A stretch of DNA of 64,000 nt from positions 1 through 64,000 of the forward strand of contig QJNS01000145.1 of NCBI GenBank assembly GCA_004154925.1, written 5' to 3'. Source of the stretch: Monosporascus cannonballus (Eukaryota; Ascomycota; Sordariomycetes; Xylariales). Positions 48,781-60,780 of the stretch are shown one piece after another. Position numbers and translations under genes: made by a program. Under the pieces are notes generated by a model that worked only from the letters and a program-made list of their open reading frames with translations, was not told the origin of the DNA and made no database searches. Positions within the stretch are counted from its first letter, which is position 1. Each line of letters begins with the position of its first letter.

Positions 48781-48889
48781 TGTTACAAACTTTTGTTTAA
48801 TAGTACCGTTAAACTCTAAACAATATTTAATATTGTTAAGATATCAACCAGCATTTAAGAAACCCCTATTTAGCAGCTTTAGGCTCGAA

Positions 48890-49700
48890 TTCGGGAGCTG
48901 GAGAAAAAAGTTCGACAACTTAAGGTTACCCCACCTGCCCAACCCTCTCTTACCCGCATAAAGCCAAAAAAGCCGGAACCTTATAACAGAAAAGGTAACC
49001 CTCAAATTTTCTTAATTTAGGTAGGAATTTATTTTCGTTTTTTAAATCTTAATAATCCAGCAGATATAATCTTAATAATAAAAATATACCTAACAAAATA
49101 TACGGTTAATTAATTTAAGCCTATTATAAAAAATTTTTTAAAAATAAAAAAATTGGATAAAAAGGATTTTATTAATAAATTTTTTCCCTTTATATCAATT
49201 TCGAAAATAAAATACGCGATAATTTCGGCAATCCAGATAAAAAACAATTTACAGCTTAATAACTGTTGTAATTTCGATAAAAAGGACCTATATCCAAGTA
49301 CGCCGTAACCTTCAAAAATTTTGCGGTTAAGGCCGGATAAGGAAACGATAAAGCTAACGCCTTTATCGACATATTTTATAAAAAGCTAAAAAATAATATA
49401 AAAAATAAGATTATTCGGATTAAACGATTAATTGCCTTAAACCGGCATATTGCAAAAATAATTAAGATTAATAATCGACAATTTGAAAAATAATAAAAAA
49501 AGAAAAGATAATATATTCCGCGTTCGGAATACCATAAGTCCAACTAGGAAAAAAAACAAAATACATCCCTTGCTTTTTATAAAACGGCGCCAGAACCTAT
49601 GGAATTCGGCGTTACTTACAAACAAAATTAAAGCCAAATTAAATGCTTTAATTACGGCAAAATAGGATATAAAGCTTACAAATACAAGAAGCTCAAAAAG
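48890..49700 (+). pseudogene. gag of element B
   Basis: The frame opens with a coiled-coil-like segment (ELEKKVRQL) followed by a Pro/Lys-rich stretch, then a capsid-like region (KPEPYNRKGNPQIFL and on), the usual start of fungal Gypsy Gag. It ends with a zinc knuckle at 49644-49685 that now reads C-F-N-Y-G-K-I-G-Y-K-A-Y-K-Y. Spacing fits C-x2-C-x4-H-x4-C, but the second Cys, the His and the last Cys have each become Tyr by single transitions. Several in-frame stops are present. Gag packages the RNA; this copy cannot. Confidence 0.75.
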
Positions 49701-49989
49701 TTACGATAGGATAACTAAACCCTTATATCGGAAAAACAGTTTAGGAATAATTAAAAAAACAATAGCAAAACTATTAACATAATCCAAGCCAAATACGTAT
49801 CAGGCTTACAACAAAAGGTCTAATAAGGACCATTATAACAAAAAATTCGACGAAAAATACAAAAAGCCAAAAAGTTGGCTTAATAAACGTCGCGAACATA
49901 ACAGGACATATTATAAGAATAACTGCGCAAATACCAGAATTAAATAGAAAAAATCTGTCCCGGAACCCTTAATCGATACGGCAAAATAT

Positions 49990-52900
49990 ACGCCATATAC
50001 TCGCGATAACGAAAATATCCCGATTACGAAAAATGGAAATAGCATATTTACAAACGAATTACCCATATGTACTATAAGGGATTCAATTTTTTAAACCGTA
50101 CCGGAAATAATAAAAATAATAAGTAATAATATCGATATTTTCGAATTATAACCCTAAAAAATATCTAGCAATTAGCCGAAGTAAAAAGCTGGCCCGAAAA
50201 AAAATAATGCCCGTAAAAAAACCACTTTTATTATTATAAATAATACAATTACCAAACGGCAAAAGAATTAATTTAACGTACCGTAAAAAACATTATTAGA
50301 AAATTATTACGGATTTCTATTTTTAATTAACATTTATTGCAGATCCCTAAGAAAAAAAGGCCATTAAGAAAAAAATACATCAGTTTACAAAAAATCTTTA
50401 AAACGATAATCGAAACGACGTACAATAAAATACAGTCGTAAACATAAGAAAATAATTTATTTAATAAAACAAATTACAACAAAATTAAGAACAATTAATA
50501 TAATTCGAAAGAACAGTACGCCGGCAACAACGACAAATACAGCAGCTTAATATATTAAACGAAAAAATACAGGCAAAACTCGACAAATTCGAACAAAAAT
50601 TAAAAGAAAAAAATTATTTATAAAAAAGCCGCAAGATAACAAAACTTAAAAGAATTAAAGGAAACACCCGAAAAGGGCTTTAAACGTAACAATAAGAAAC
50701 GTTAATAACCTTATCACTTTGGAAATACGAATTAAAACATATTAATATACCATAATAATAAATTACGGAACTTTAAGTAAAAATAATATTATACCAAATA
50801 TAATTAATAAGTTTAAATTGCTATAAAGATATAAGTTAAAACATTACATAACGACAAATGCCAAAAATCAGGAATTTATTTACGATAACGGAAAAGTTAT
50901 ATGCGAAATTAATTATTTCGAAATTTTTATCTAAGGACGATACCAAATAATTAATTTCGATATCGTTCTATTTAAAAATTACGATATAATCTTAGGGTTA
51001 CTATGGATACGCTAATACGGAATTTTAATTAACGGCGGAACTGGCCAGGTAAAATTCGTTTTATTCCCTATTAATAAACGAAAAAAAATTAAAATTTTAA
51101 TATTTGATTAATAATAATAACGAATATAGGCATAATAACATAATAAATACCTTATCACACAAAACAACAAAATATAAAAAAAATAAATATTAAAAAAAAT
51201 ACGCCGTATCGTTATAATTATTAAAGTAAAATTAAGGTAATTAAATAATAACCTAAAACAATAAGATTAGCAGCCTCAGAAATCAGAAAATTTAATTAAT
51301 ATATTACCATAATATTACAGATATAAGCAGCTTTTCAAAAAAAAGCTTGATACGAAATTACCAAAATACAGGAAATAAAATCATGAAATAATTTTTAAGG
51401 AAGGATCGTCGACAAAGTTTTATCTTATTTATAATTTTAGTAAAAACGAATTACGTATTTTCAGAAAATATCTGAAAAATCGGCTATAAAAAAATAAATT
51501 CGACCTTTAAAGTTACTAGCAAAATACCCTATATTTTTCGTATTTAAAAAGAACGAAAAATTACGACTTATAATTAACTATCAATAATTAAATAATATTA
51601 TTATCAAAAATCGAATATTATTACCTTTAATTACGGAAATAAAAAACCGACTTTATAAAATTAAATAATTTATAATATTTAATCTTAAAAATAAATATAA
51701 TCTTATTAAAATGAAAAAAGAATACGAATAAAAAATAACTTTCAAAATAAAATACGAACTATTTAAATATTTGGTTATACTAATAAAACTTACGAATATA
51801 CCAATAACCTTCCAGCAAATAATTAATTATATATTATAAAAATATTTCGATATTTTGGTCGTTTATTATCTCGACGATATTCTTATTTTTTCAAAATCAA
51901 AAAAAGCATACGCAAAATACGTTCACAAAGTTTTTTAAGTTTTATAAAACATAAGATTACTTATTAATATAGAAAAAAATCAGTTCTATATACAGGAAAT
52001 AAAATATCTAGAATATATTATTACCCCAGAACATATTAGAATAAACCCCAAAAAAATCGCTATAATCATAAAATAACAAACGTCAACAATAATTAAAAAG
52101 GTACAGGTATTCCTTAAATTCGCCAATTACTACAAGAAATTTATTCGAAACTTTAGCAAAATAACTATACCCCTAACAAATCTTATAAAAAAAGGAATTT
52201 AAATAAACGCCAAATACGGAAAAAGCATTTTAGGATATTAAGGATATAATTACTAACGAACCAGTACTAATTATGTACAATCTAAATTATTCCGTTAAGC
52301 TAAAAACCGATATTTCGAATTACGTATTAAACGTAATAATCGGATAACGAAATAATTAAAGCAAATTATATCTTATTATATTTTTTTTCATATCAATTAA
52401 AAGGAACCAAGCTTAATTACGGTATTCCAAATAAGGAATTTATGGCCATTATAATAGCATTTCGCAAATTTAGGCACTTCTTAAAAGGAAATTTATACCA
52501 AATCAAGGTTTTACACGGATTATCAAAATCTTACCCGATTTACCACGACCAGGAAACTTATAGAACGATAATTAAAATATGCGGAAAAATTGGCGAACTT
52601 CGACTTCGTTATTATCTACAAAAAAAGATCAGAAAACGGCAAAGCAAATACTTTAAGCAAACGACCAAATTTTAAAAAAAATTGGTTAAAATCAGCTATA
52701 TAATTTTTAATACCACCACAAAAGGATATATACGCCGATAACAAATTGCGATAATTCGGACAGTAGCTTTTGACATATATTAAAGGATTTAACAATATAA
52801 AGATAATTTCCCAAAAAAACCAAAAAACAGATAAAATACAAATTTCAAAAAAATACCAAAAAACCTAATACGAAAAATATACAAATATCAGTTATATAAA

Positions 52901-54050
52901 TATCCAAGGCTTTACAAAACCTTAAAAAGGCTTTAACCCATATATTTTTTTTCTTAAAATAAAATTAACAATATAGAAATTCATACGACAATACGATATT
53001 TGCGCCAAAACAAAGGCTTAACGATATAAGCCTTACGGAAAATTACAACCATTACCAGTTACAAAACGACCATAATATTTAATCACATTCAACTTTATTA
53101 TTAAGTTTCTTATATTAAAAAATCCAGTTACAGAAATATATTACGATAACATTTTCGTAATCGTCGACCGATTTACGAAATTTTCCTATTTTCTACTATA
53201 TTACGAAAATACAAACGCCGAATAATTAACATACATTTTTTTAAATACATTTTCGATATATACAAATTACCAATAAAAATCATATTAAATAAAAGATTAA
53301 CATTTACATTAAAATTTTAACAAGGCCTTTTGGCACAAATCGGCCTAAACCACAAATTATCCAATATATTTAAACTATAAACGGATAAATAAATAAAACG
53401 AACAAATCAAACCTTAAAAACCTACTTATAATATTATATCAATTGCGAATAAAATAATTAGGTGAAGAAATTATTAATCGTATAATTAATTTATAATACC
53501 AGCTACCAAAAAAAACATTAAGATAATACCTGCGAACGCAAATTTTGATTTTATTCCAGAAATTTACAAAAAAATACGCGATAACGGTCCAATTAATATT
53601 AAAACAATTCTTACGTCAAAACAATTACGATAATTATATTAGGAAATAAAAACGGAACTGGAATTTGTACGGAACCAAATAAGCAAATATTATAACTAAA
53701 AAAGGTTAAAAAAACTAACTTTCGAAAAGGGGGAAATAACCCTGCCCGCTACCAAAAATATCCGGACAAAATAACCCAACAAAAAATCCGATCCCAAGTA
53801 TATCGGTTCATACAAAATCGTCAAGAAAATTTCAGAAAATAATTACTAATTAGAATTTCTACCAAAAGTTAAATTCTATCTAATTTTTCATATTTTTTTA
53901 TTCGAATTAACAATAGATACAATTAAGATATATACGGCATAAAACGATATAAAAATAAAAAACGAACAAGTATATAAAATAAAAAAATTTTCGATATACG
54001 AAAACAAAACGGACTTACTTGATACCTAATTATATAAAAAAGGTACCTAA
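49990..54050 (+). pseudogene. pol of element B (protease, RT, RNase H, integrase)
   Basis: In order on the plus strand: a protease-end motif YDIILGLLW near 50980-51006; RT fingers (FVFKKNEKLRLIINY) near 51530-51590; the RT active site YLDD at 51867-51878 within VVYYLDDILIFSK; RNase H (NYGIPNKEFMAI, then a one-base T insertion at about 52509-52512, then TDYQNLTRF in the next frame and NGKAN near 52640); integrase core (IFVIVDRFTKF, Asp at 53166-53168); and a C-terminal tail (KYIGSYKIVKKI, about 53780-53830). Whether a chromodomain exists is unclear. Scattered TAA/TAG codons and the frameshift inactivate it. Confidence 0.82.
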
Positions 54051-54089
54051 ATATCGAAAACACCTAAAAACTAGCTAAAAATCTTATTA

Positions 54090-54587
54090 ACGCCTAACGC
54101 CTATTAAAAAACTTTTATTAACGGCGACGGAATCACCAAAAAAGCCCCTTAATTAAGGTCTTCAAAAATGAACTAGTTAAGGGAAATAAAAGATAACACA
54201 AAAAGCGGAACCTTGCCTTCCGTACGTTCCTATTTATCCAGCTTATTCATTAACTAAAAACCGTAATTAATAATTTTAACTCCTTTAACATAAAGGAATT
54301 TCTTTTAATAACGAAAACAAAAAGAAATAACTAATGGTTTCGTCGATGTTACGTTATTTACGTACCAAATTCTTTTTTAATTTTTGCTAAAGATATAAAA
54401 GTATTTTTTTAATAACAGCTTTTTTGTAATTCAAATAATCCTTTTCCTTTTTAATACGATATAAAAAATCGATTAAGACGCCAGAACTATCGTAACAATA
54501 ATAATTCTTAATACATTCGCTATATCGACGAATTTCTTTAATTATCTAATACTTAGTACTATTTTCGAAACAAAACGTACACGGCAT
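54090..54587 (-). pseudogene. antisense accessory ORF of element B (Zn2Cys6-like plus coiled coil)
   Basis: Transcribed opposite to pol, with its ATG (54587, minus strand) 169 bp inside the 3' LTR. The start reads MPCTFCFENSTK. Aligning copies A, B and C gives ancestral cysteines at residues 3, 6, 13, 22, 25 and 32, that is C-x2-C-x6-C-x8-C-x2-C-x6-C, which fits the spacing of Gal4-type Zn2Cys6 clusters. In this copy Cys3, Cys6 and Cys25 remain. A Lys/Glu/Arg-rich helical segment (RIKKEKDYLNYKK) follows. A stop replaces codon 14 and others follow. The role is unknown: a DNA-binding regulator or an accessory factor are possibilities, and both are inference. Confidence 0.6.
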
Positions 54588-54741
54588 AACTTCAAAACCG
54601 AATTTGACAATATAAACAGCCAAAGAATTTAGGCTTTTTCGCTAATTAGGACAATTACGAGGCTTACGGTTAGCAACGCAACCTACCATAATAAAAGAAA
54701 ATAATTTATCAGGAAGAAAAATCTTGAAGGGCAAAGATTCT

Positions 54742-54752
54742 AGGAAAAAAAA
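54742..54752 (+). other. polypurine tract of element B
   Basis: aggaaaaaaaa lies 3 bp upstream of the 3' LTR, at the position where plus-strand DNA synthesis is primed in LTR retroelements. Confidence 0.5.
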
Positions 54753-54755
54753 TCG

Positions 54756-55136
54756 TATTATAATCTAACCCAAGATCGGCCACAAAAACGGTCGGACCCA
54801 TAAAGAAAATCACGTAATTTGGATCTCTTTTGGCATTAAGATCCAAACGAATCCATACAAAACCAACCAAATCTAATGGCATTAGATCTGTGACAACGTC
54901 GAGATCCAATAAAAATCTAATTAACTTATAAAGATATATACGCTTATTAATTCCATAATTTAAATAACTTTAATTTGCAACATTTATCAATATTAATCGT
55001 TTGCAATATACTTCTGCGCCCTTGGTATTAAAAGACGTAACTAAGTTATTTATTGCTTAGATTTCCATAATACTCCTGCCAACATAAACTCGTACGACTA
55101 AGGTTTAATAATTGGTTAAACCGCCTAGCCGTCACA
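54756..55136 (+). repeat. 3' LTR of element B
   Basis: 381 bp. The inner end reads tattataatctaaccc (ancestral tgttacgacccaaccc), while the outer end (cgcctagccgtcaca) is intact. Confidence 0.9.
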
Positions 55137-55141
55137 TTTTA

Positions 55142-57865
55142 TACCTAATTTTTTTCGGCTGTACGGAATATCTTCTTTTAAAAATATATATTTAGCTCTT
55201 TATTGCCTTACGGCGGCGGCGGTAAATTACGTATATATACTCGGTTTCACGACTTCAATATTTCCTTATACGTTTCAGTATTAAACCTTTTCCAATTAAG
55301 ATATATATATTTGAGAAATTATTTTCCTTAAATTCTCGTTATTTACCGGCCGGTTATCGTTCGTATTTATAAAAAAGATTAAATGTCCTATATTAAATAC
55401 GGTTTTTTACACGTTATATTCGGTTCCGATAATATCAGCTCGGTACGGAATATACGAGACGCTTACGTTTAGGACTCGTAAAGTACGTTTGTTTTTTACC
55501 GTTATTTTAAGTCAAATAATATAATAAGAATTTACAGTTATTTTTATATTTTTCGTCGGCGTAATAATCGTAATAATTATTAGGGTGAACGTTGGCGGCG
55601 ATAATAATTCAAAAAAAATAGAAATACTTCGAATGTAACGGTCGTATAAAAATAATTAATTTTTTACTAACCGGTTTATTTTTTACGATTCGGTATGTTT
55701 TTATGATAATACTTTTCTAGAATTATTCTTTTAACCGGTAATTAAATTATTCCGTTTAGGTTTTAGTTTTCTTTTTATATATGCAAAAATTCATTATGAA
55801 TTTAATTGGATATTTTGATTTATCGAAACAATTTTTATAACCTATTTTTTATTATATATAAAAAAGGATTCTTTAAGTTCTAAATATTATTAAAAAGGTA
55901 ATATTTTTCGTAAAACTATTTATTTCGAATAATAATAATTTTAATAATTAACATCTTTTAAATTTTATAAATATTTCAAAAATGGTAATCGACAAAATAA
56001 TTTATTTATATTTTAAGGTTTAAGTTTTAAAATCTTTATTTTTTTTCTTTATAACGGTAATTGTTATAAGGTAAGCGATATAGCCATATATTCGCAGCTA
56101 AGTTTATTGAAATTTTCGATTAAGTATTACTTGATATTTTTATACTTTACATAAATATAATAAATCTCGTATAAATTTTACCAAAAAGTACGTATTTAAG
56201 AGTAGGCTTAGCTAAATATATTATTATTTTGAAAATATATATAATTAAAAATGAAAATGGTTCAACGTTACTTTATATAGTAATCGTTTTTGTCTTAATT
56301 ATAGTCTTTAAATGTTTTGTATCTCCTTTTTAAACCTTGGTATATTATATTAAAAGTTTAAATTTAATATTTACAGGAGGCGATTAAAGTATATCTTTAA
56401 ACTAGTAATTTTTTAATATTTCCTTATCGTATTTGAATATTTATACAAATATTTAATTCTAATTTTTTGAATTTTTTTAAAAAATATTAAAATATTATAA
56501 TAGTATATTTGTCTTTTAGTTCTTAAAAGGAATAGTCTAGATAGAATTTAAATATCGATGGATTATAAATATAACGTATTTATATCTTTTAAGGTTTTGT
56601 TTCGAAATTTATAAAATCGATAATAATTTTTGACCTTAATCGAGAAATTCCTTTCTTAGGCGTATAGCGTATTTGCCTTGTAGCTTTCGCCTGGGCACAT
56701 ATTTAATATTCGATTATTATAAGGCCCTTTAGGCGGGCTTTTTTCGTATAGAACTATAATTATGCGATTATTTCGAATCTTAAGTATTTTAATTTCAGGT
56801 ATTATGCAATGCTGTTATCGATTCGTAATAATTTCGCTATTTACAAATTAACATTTCGTTTATAAATTGCCAAAATTATATAAATAATTATTATATTAAT
56901 ATTTTAGTAAAACATTTATTAGCTTTATTAATTAATATAATAATTATTTAATTATATATATTTTATATAAACATATCAATTTTTCGATTACTTTATTAAT
57001 AACTCTTTTTTCGAAGCTGCTGAGAAAACATCAAATTACATACGAAACTTTCGCAATATATTACGTCGTATAAATGTAATGCTTTTGTAATGTTAAAGTT
57101 TCGAAATATTATATTAACGTTTTCGTACCTTTTAAACTGAATAAAATTATTAATTACGTATATTCCGTTATCCTATACGGTTAATTTGAAATTTAAAAAC
57201 TTATTAATAAATTTAGAAATATATATCGTTAATCTTAAATCCAGAGTAAATAAATTTCTTAAAAGATAAAACGAAAGGTTTATAACGTTACGTTAATTAA
57301 TAATTAAGAAATACGCCAAAACCCGTTTTACTCTTTTTAAAAATTAATTTATGTATATAAATACTTTTTTCATAATTTTCGATAAACAGTCGAATTTTTT
57401 TAAAAAGAATTAATCGGTAGTAATTAGGTCTTAAATATATGCCCTTATTTTATCGTTAAAACGAAAACCCGCTAAGCCTTTATTAAGTAATACATAATAA
57501 GATTAAGATAATATATAATAAACGTTTAAATAGGCCTTATAACGACTATCTTACGCATCTAATTACTATTGTTTTTATTTATTAACGTTCCGGTTTATAT
57601 AAAAACTTTTATAATTACCTCATTTCGCCTTACGTCTCGGGGTTTTTTCTCGTAATTAACGATTAATAAGTTTAGCGTTTTCCTAATCAGGATTATCTGA
57701 ATTAAGGGTATCCGCAAGAGCCCTCTAGAACGTCGAAAACGTTATCTTAATATTTCGTAATATAAATATAAAATAGGCCATAACCCAATATTTTAAAAAG
57801 TTAATTACCGTTTTTTAAAAATTAATCATACCGTTATCGATCTCGGCTTTTTTTACTAACTAGAA
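55142..57865 (-). other. RIP-degraded retroelement relic, unclassified
   Basis: An AT-rich block with no intact gene. Minus-strand frames are partly protein-like, for example near 57430-57700 (ENAKLINR... and NKGLAGFRFNDKIRAYI), resembling a Gag-type region. Direct continuation into repeat R2 suggests that both belong to one minus-strand retroelement. The short C-rich remnants near 55210-55240 and 55350 are GC-normal islets. Confidence 0.35.
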
Positions 57866-58151
57866 AGTAATAATCTATATCCTAATTATAAAGGTTAATA
57901 CGGTATATAAATTATTAATTTATATAATTATTATTTCCGTTTTTAAAATAATATATCGTTATTTTAAAGCTATAATTTCTTATCATCGTATGATTTATTC
58001 GTTTAACTTTTTACCAGGTTTCGAAATTTACTCTAACGTTTTGCGATATATTCGTTAGATATTAATTAAAACCCTATCATCGTATACCTTATGTTATTTG
58101 GCCAGCTTAACGTATTATTTCTATAATTTTTTAAAGAAAAGATTCGTTTCT
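57866..58151 (-). repeat. dispersed repeat R2, copy 2
   Basis: Aligns with 13761-14046 and is more strongly AT-mutated than that copy. It continues to the left into the relic at 55142-57865, whereas copy 1 is joined to R1 on that side. Confidence 0.5.
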
Positions 58152-58330
58152 GTAAGATAATGGACAGCTGTGAGCTGGGTGAGGTAATCTCCGACCAGTT
58201 ATAAAGCAGATTCCAAGAAGTAAATGTATTAGGTTATTTCCATTTGGCGTTTCCTATTAGCTGCCAGATCGTGGATTTATATTAATAAGTAGGTCGGTGA
58301 TCAATCGGTAACTAGTCGGTTACCAGCTTT
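58152..58330. other. short GC-normal segment
   Basis: About 180 bp of near-normal composition, beginning with the 43-bp sequence found inverted at 47299-47341. It contains the direct or inverted motif atcggtaactagtcggttacc. No frame is supported. Confidence 0.4.
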
Positions 58331-59640
58331 ATCCTTATAAGGGTTGTATTTTTATAATTACTTCCTTTTTTAAGTTATTACTTCCCAATAGCATTATAAT
58401 TAATTTAATATAACGTATGTCGCAAATTTGTTTACGTATATTTACCGATAATTTACCGTTATATTATATTTATATACTTATAATTAAATACGAATTTAAC
58501 GAATTCGTTTATATATAAAATACTTATATTACCCCGTTTTAGAAAAACCGTAAATACGTTATATACTTTTCTTTTTATTATATACATGTTTAAATTAATT
58601 AAAAAATGGTTAATTTTAGAATTTCTCTAAATTAAGCGATATTTAACGAGCTGTAAATTAAGTTTCGTAAATTCAAATTTATTAATTTCGACGTTTATTT
58701 ACTTCAATCAATTTTAAAATTTTGTAATTTTTAAATCGAAAAATATAAAAGTTTCTTTATTACTTTACACGAAAGTTTTGAAATTTATTTATAATATTCG
58801 TATTATATTTAATTATAAAATGAATTAAGACATTATTATTAAATGACAAAATAATCTAGTGTAAGAACAATTTTAAAAACCGAGATAAAAAATATATAAA
58901 TTTAGTGAATTTACATTGAAGCAACTAAAATTAAATATAATTCAAAACTAAAAAGATATATATGTAAAATATATATTTTTAAAGTATATAATTTAATTAA
59001 ATATAAATAAAACTTATTAAATTTGATTTTTTTAATCAATTTTAATTCTTTTCTTTAAAAAAAAATGCAAATACGAACATTACTGTATAATAGCCGATTT
59101 AGTTTGTAACGGTAATTCTAGTTATTCGTATTTCGAAACCTTTTATAAATTTCTTTTCGTTTGTGATTATTTAATCGGGCTTATAAATCTTTAAATTGAA
59201 ATTTATTCTGATTTCGATTATATTGTCGGTTTTTATATGTGTTTTTTTAATTTAAAAATTTTATTCGTTATTTTTTCCTTATTTTGTTTAGATTTCGTTC
59301 TTTTCGGTAAAATAAAAGGAAGTTTATTAAATGTCGGTAACCTTTTATTTGTATTATTTTTGTTATTGTTATTATCGATAAACTTTTTATATTTCGAAGT
59401 ACGTTTATTTGTAACGAACCTGTTATATATCCACCTGGAGGTATGAGCAATATCCGAAAAGGGTCTTGATTTGCAGGTAACAATAAGGCGAAAAATAATT
59501 CAGTATATTCGTTAAGGAGATTTCAAGGTATTCCTCTTTTAATCAAAGAACGGTACAATTGCTTCTGGCTAAGAGCTTAGATTAATAGCTAAGGAACGAA
59601 AAACTAAGTAGGTAGTTATTTACATAGGAAACCCAAACCT
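58331..59640. other. AT-rich gene-free stretch
   Basis: RIP-like sequence. Two overlapping opposite frames near 59237-59483 are present. The minus-strand one contains NQDPFRILLIPPGGYITG, which looks more protein-like than chance, but I do not recognise it. Confidence 0.4.
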
Positions 59641-59649
59641 TATATATCC

Positions 59650-59860
59650 TTCTTATCCTTTATGTTTTTCATGGTTTCTGGGGATCTCGAGAAACCATGG
59701 TATCTGTCGTCCACGAATCTCCTGGTATCTCTGGAGATTGACAGAGACCCGAGGTTTATCCGATGGAAGGTGGAGATCCCGAGCGTCTCCAACTTCCTGG
59801 GCCTCCTTTGGGCCTAGTGGAGTCCCTTCTGAACGTAACATTATTGTACGTCAGTCTGTC
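59650..59860. other. GC-normal island with a hairpin
   Basis: About 200 bp of balanced composition sharply bounded by AT-rich DNA on both sides. It contains a perfect inverted repeat, catggtttct and agaaaccatg (59670-59679 and 59690-59699), with a 10-base loop. A 62-codon minus-strand frame shows no features. It could be a short transposon remnant or a unique fragment too short for RIP. Confidence 0.45.
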
Positions 59861-60780
59861 GATGTTTCGTCCCGTTTCGATATATAAATTTACGTAAATA
59901 TTTGTATTACTTTTATATACAATGAAATATGACTGTTTAATTATGTGAATTATAATTAACCTTTTTAAATATACATTTAATTAATAAATATTTTGATTTT
60001 TGTCTATAATAATTTGTCCAGCAAATCTTTACGATTCAGTACGACAATTTATAAGTGCATTATTCTTTTCTTATAATTTTTTAAGTAAAACTTAACATGC
60101 AAGAATAATAACGTATAATAACATATTAATTAAAATTGTTCTTTTGTAAATTTAAAATTTAATATATTCGGTCGTTTTTATTCTACTTATAAAACATCTT
60201 TTTATTTATATATATATAAACGTAATCCAACTAAGATAATAAAGTGTTTTTTGAATTCTTTTTGTTATTATTTATTACGTTAAACCGAAAACCTTTTTTT
60301 CGAGTATGTTTTGTTATAGTTGAAAATTATTCTTACAAATTTAAGGTATTATTTTTAATAAAACGTTGAACGGCCGTAAAAATAATATATACTAAAGTAG
60401 AAAAGACACGGTAAAGTTAATCGAATAAAGTAAGGTCGATTATTTCGACAAAATACGTAAATAAATTTAAGGTTATAAGTTTTTGATTATTATAAAAGTA
60501 ATCAAGTTATTAAAAATTATTCAATTTAATTTTCGCATATAATTGTCACGTTATAAGGTAACGGCTCGTATTAAATATAACCGATTTTATATAATTGCAA
60601 ATAAATTCGATTAATTTGTAATAAAATTAAACAAAGTAAAATTAATAAGATTTTATTTGATCGAATAATATAAAATATAAATTATTAGAAAATTAATTTT
60701 TAATTATTGCAATAATTATTTTGTTAAGTTTCGTTTACATAAAACTTTTATATATTGTATGGTGTATACCTATTACACTT
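59861..60780. other. AT-rich gene-free stretch
   Basis: RIP-like sequence up to the edge of the right-hand genic island at about 60780. No feature supported. Confidence 0.5.

Larger units (their letters stand above)
48401..55136 (+). mobile_element. Ty3/Gypsy LTR retrotransposon, element B (best preserved)
   Basis: A complete 6736-bp element with identical target-site duplications TTTTA (48396-48400 and 55137-55141), LTRs at 48401-48780 and 54756-55136, and termini TGT...ACA. A purine-rich tract (aggaaaaaaaa, 54742-54752) lies just before the 3' LTR, as expected for second-strand priming. The internal order Gag, zinc knuckle, protease-like, RT, RNase H, integrase identifies Ty3/Gypsy (integrase after RNase H). 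Of the copies in the window it is the only one I found with an intact YLDD site, although stops and a frameshift still disrupt it. The base right after the 5' LTR does not show an obvious tRNA primer site. Confidence 0.92.

Noticed and set aside
48780..48800. tRNA primer binding site directly after the 5' LTR of element B
   Set aside because: The sequence tgttacaaac... does not resemble a tRNA 3' end starting TGG; no primer site can be claimed.
49483..49665. Opposite open frames at 49437-49637 (minus) and 49483-49665 (plus)
   Set aside because: The plus frame is part of the gag pseudogene; the minus one is its shadow. Not annotated as independent genes.
54709..54909. Minus-strand 66-codon frame
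   Set aside because: It lies across the 3' LTR of element B and reflects LTR sequence, not a gene.
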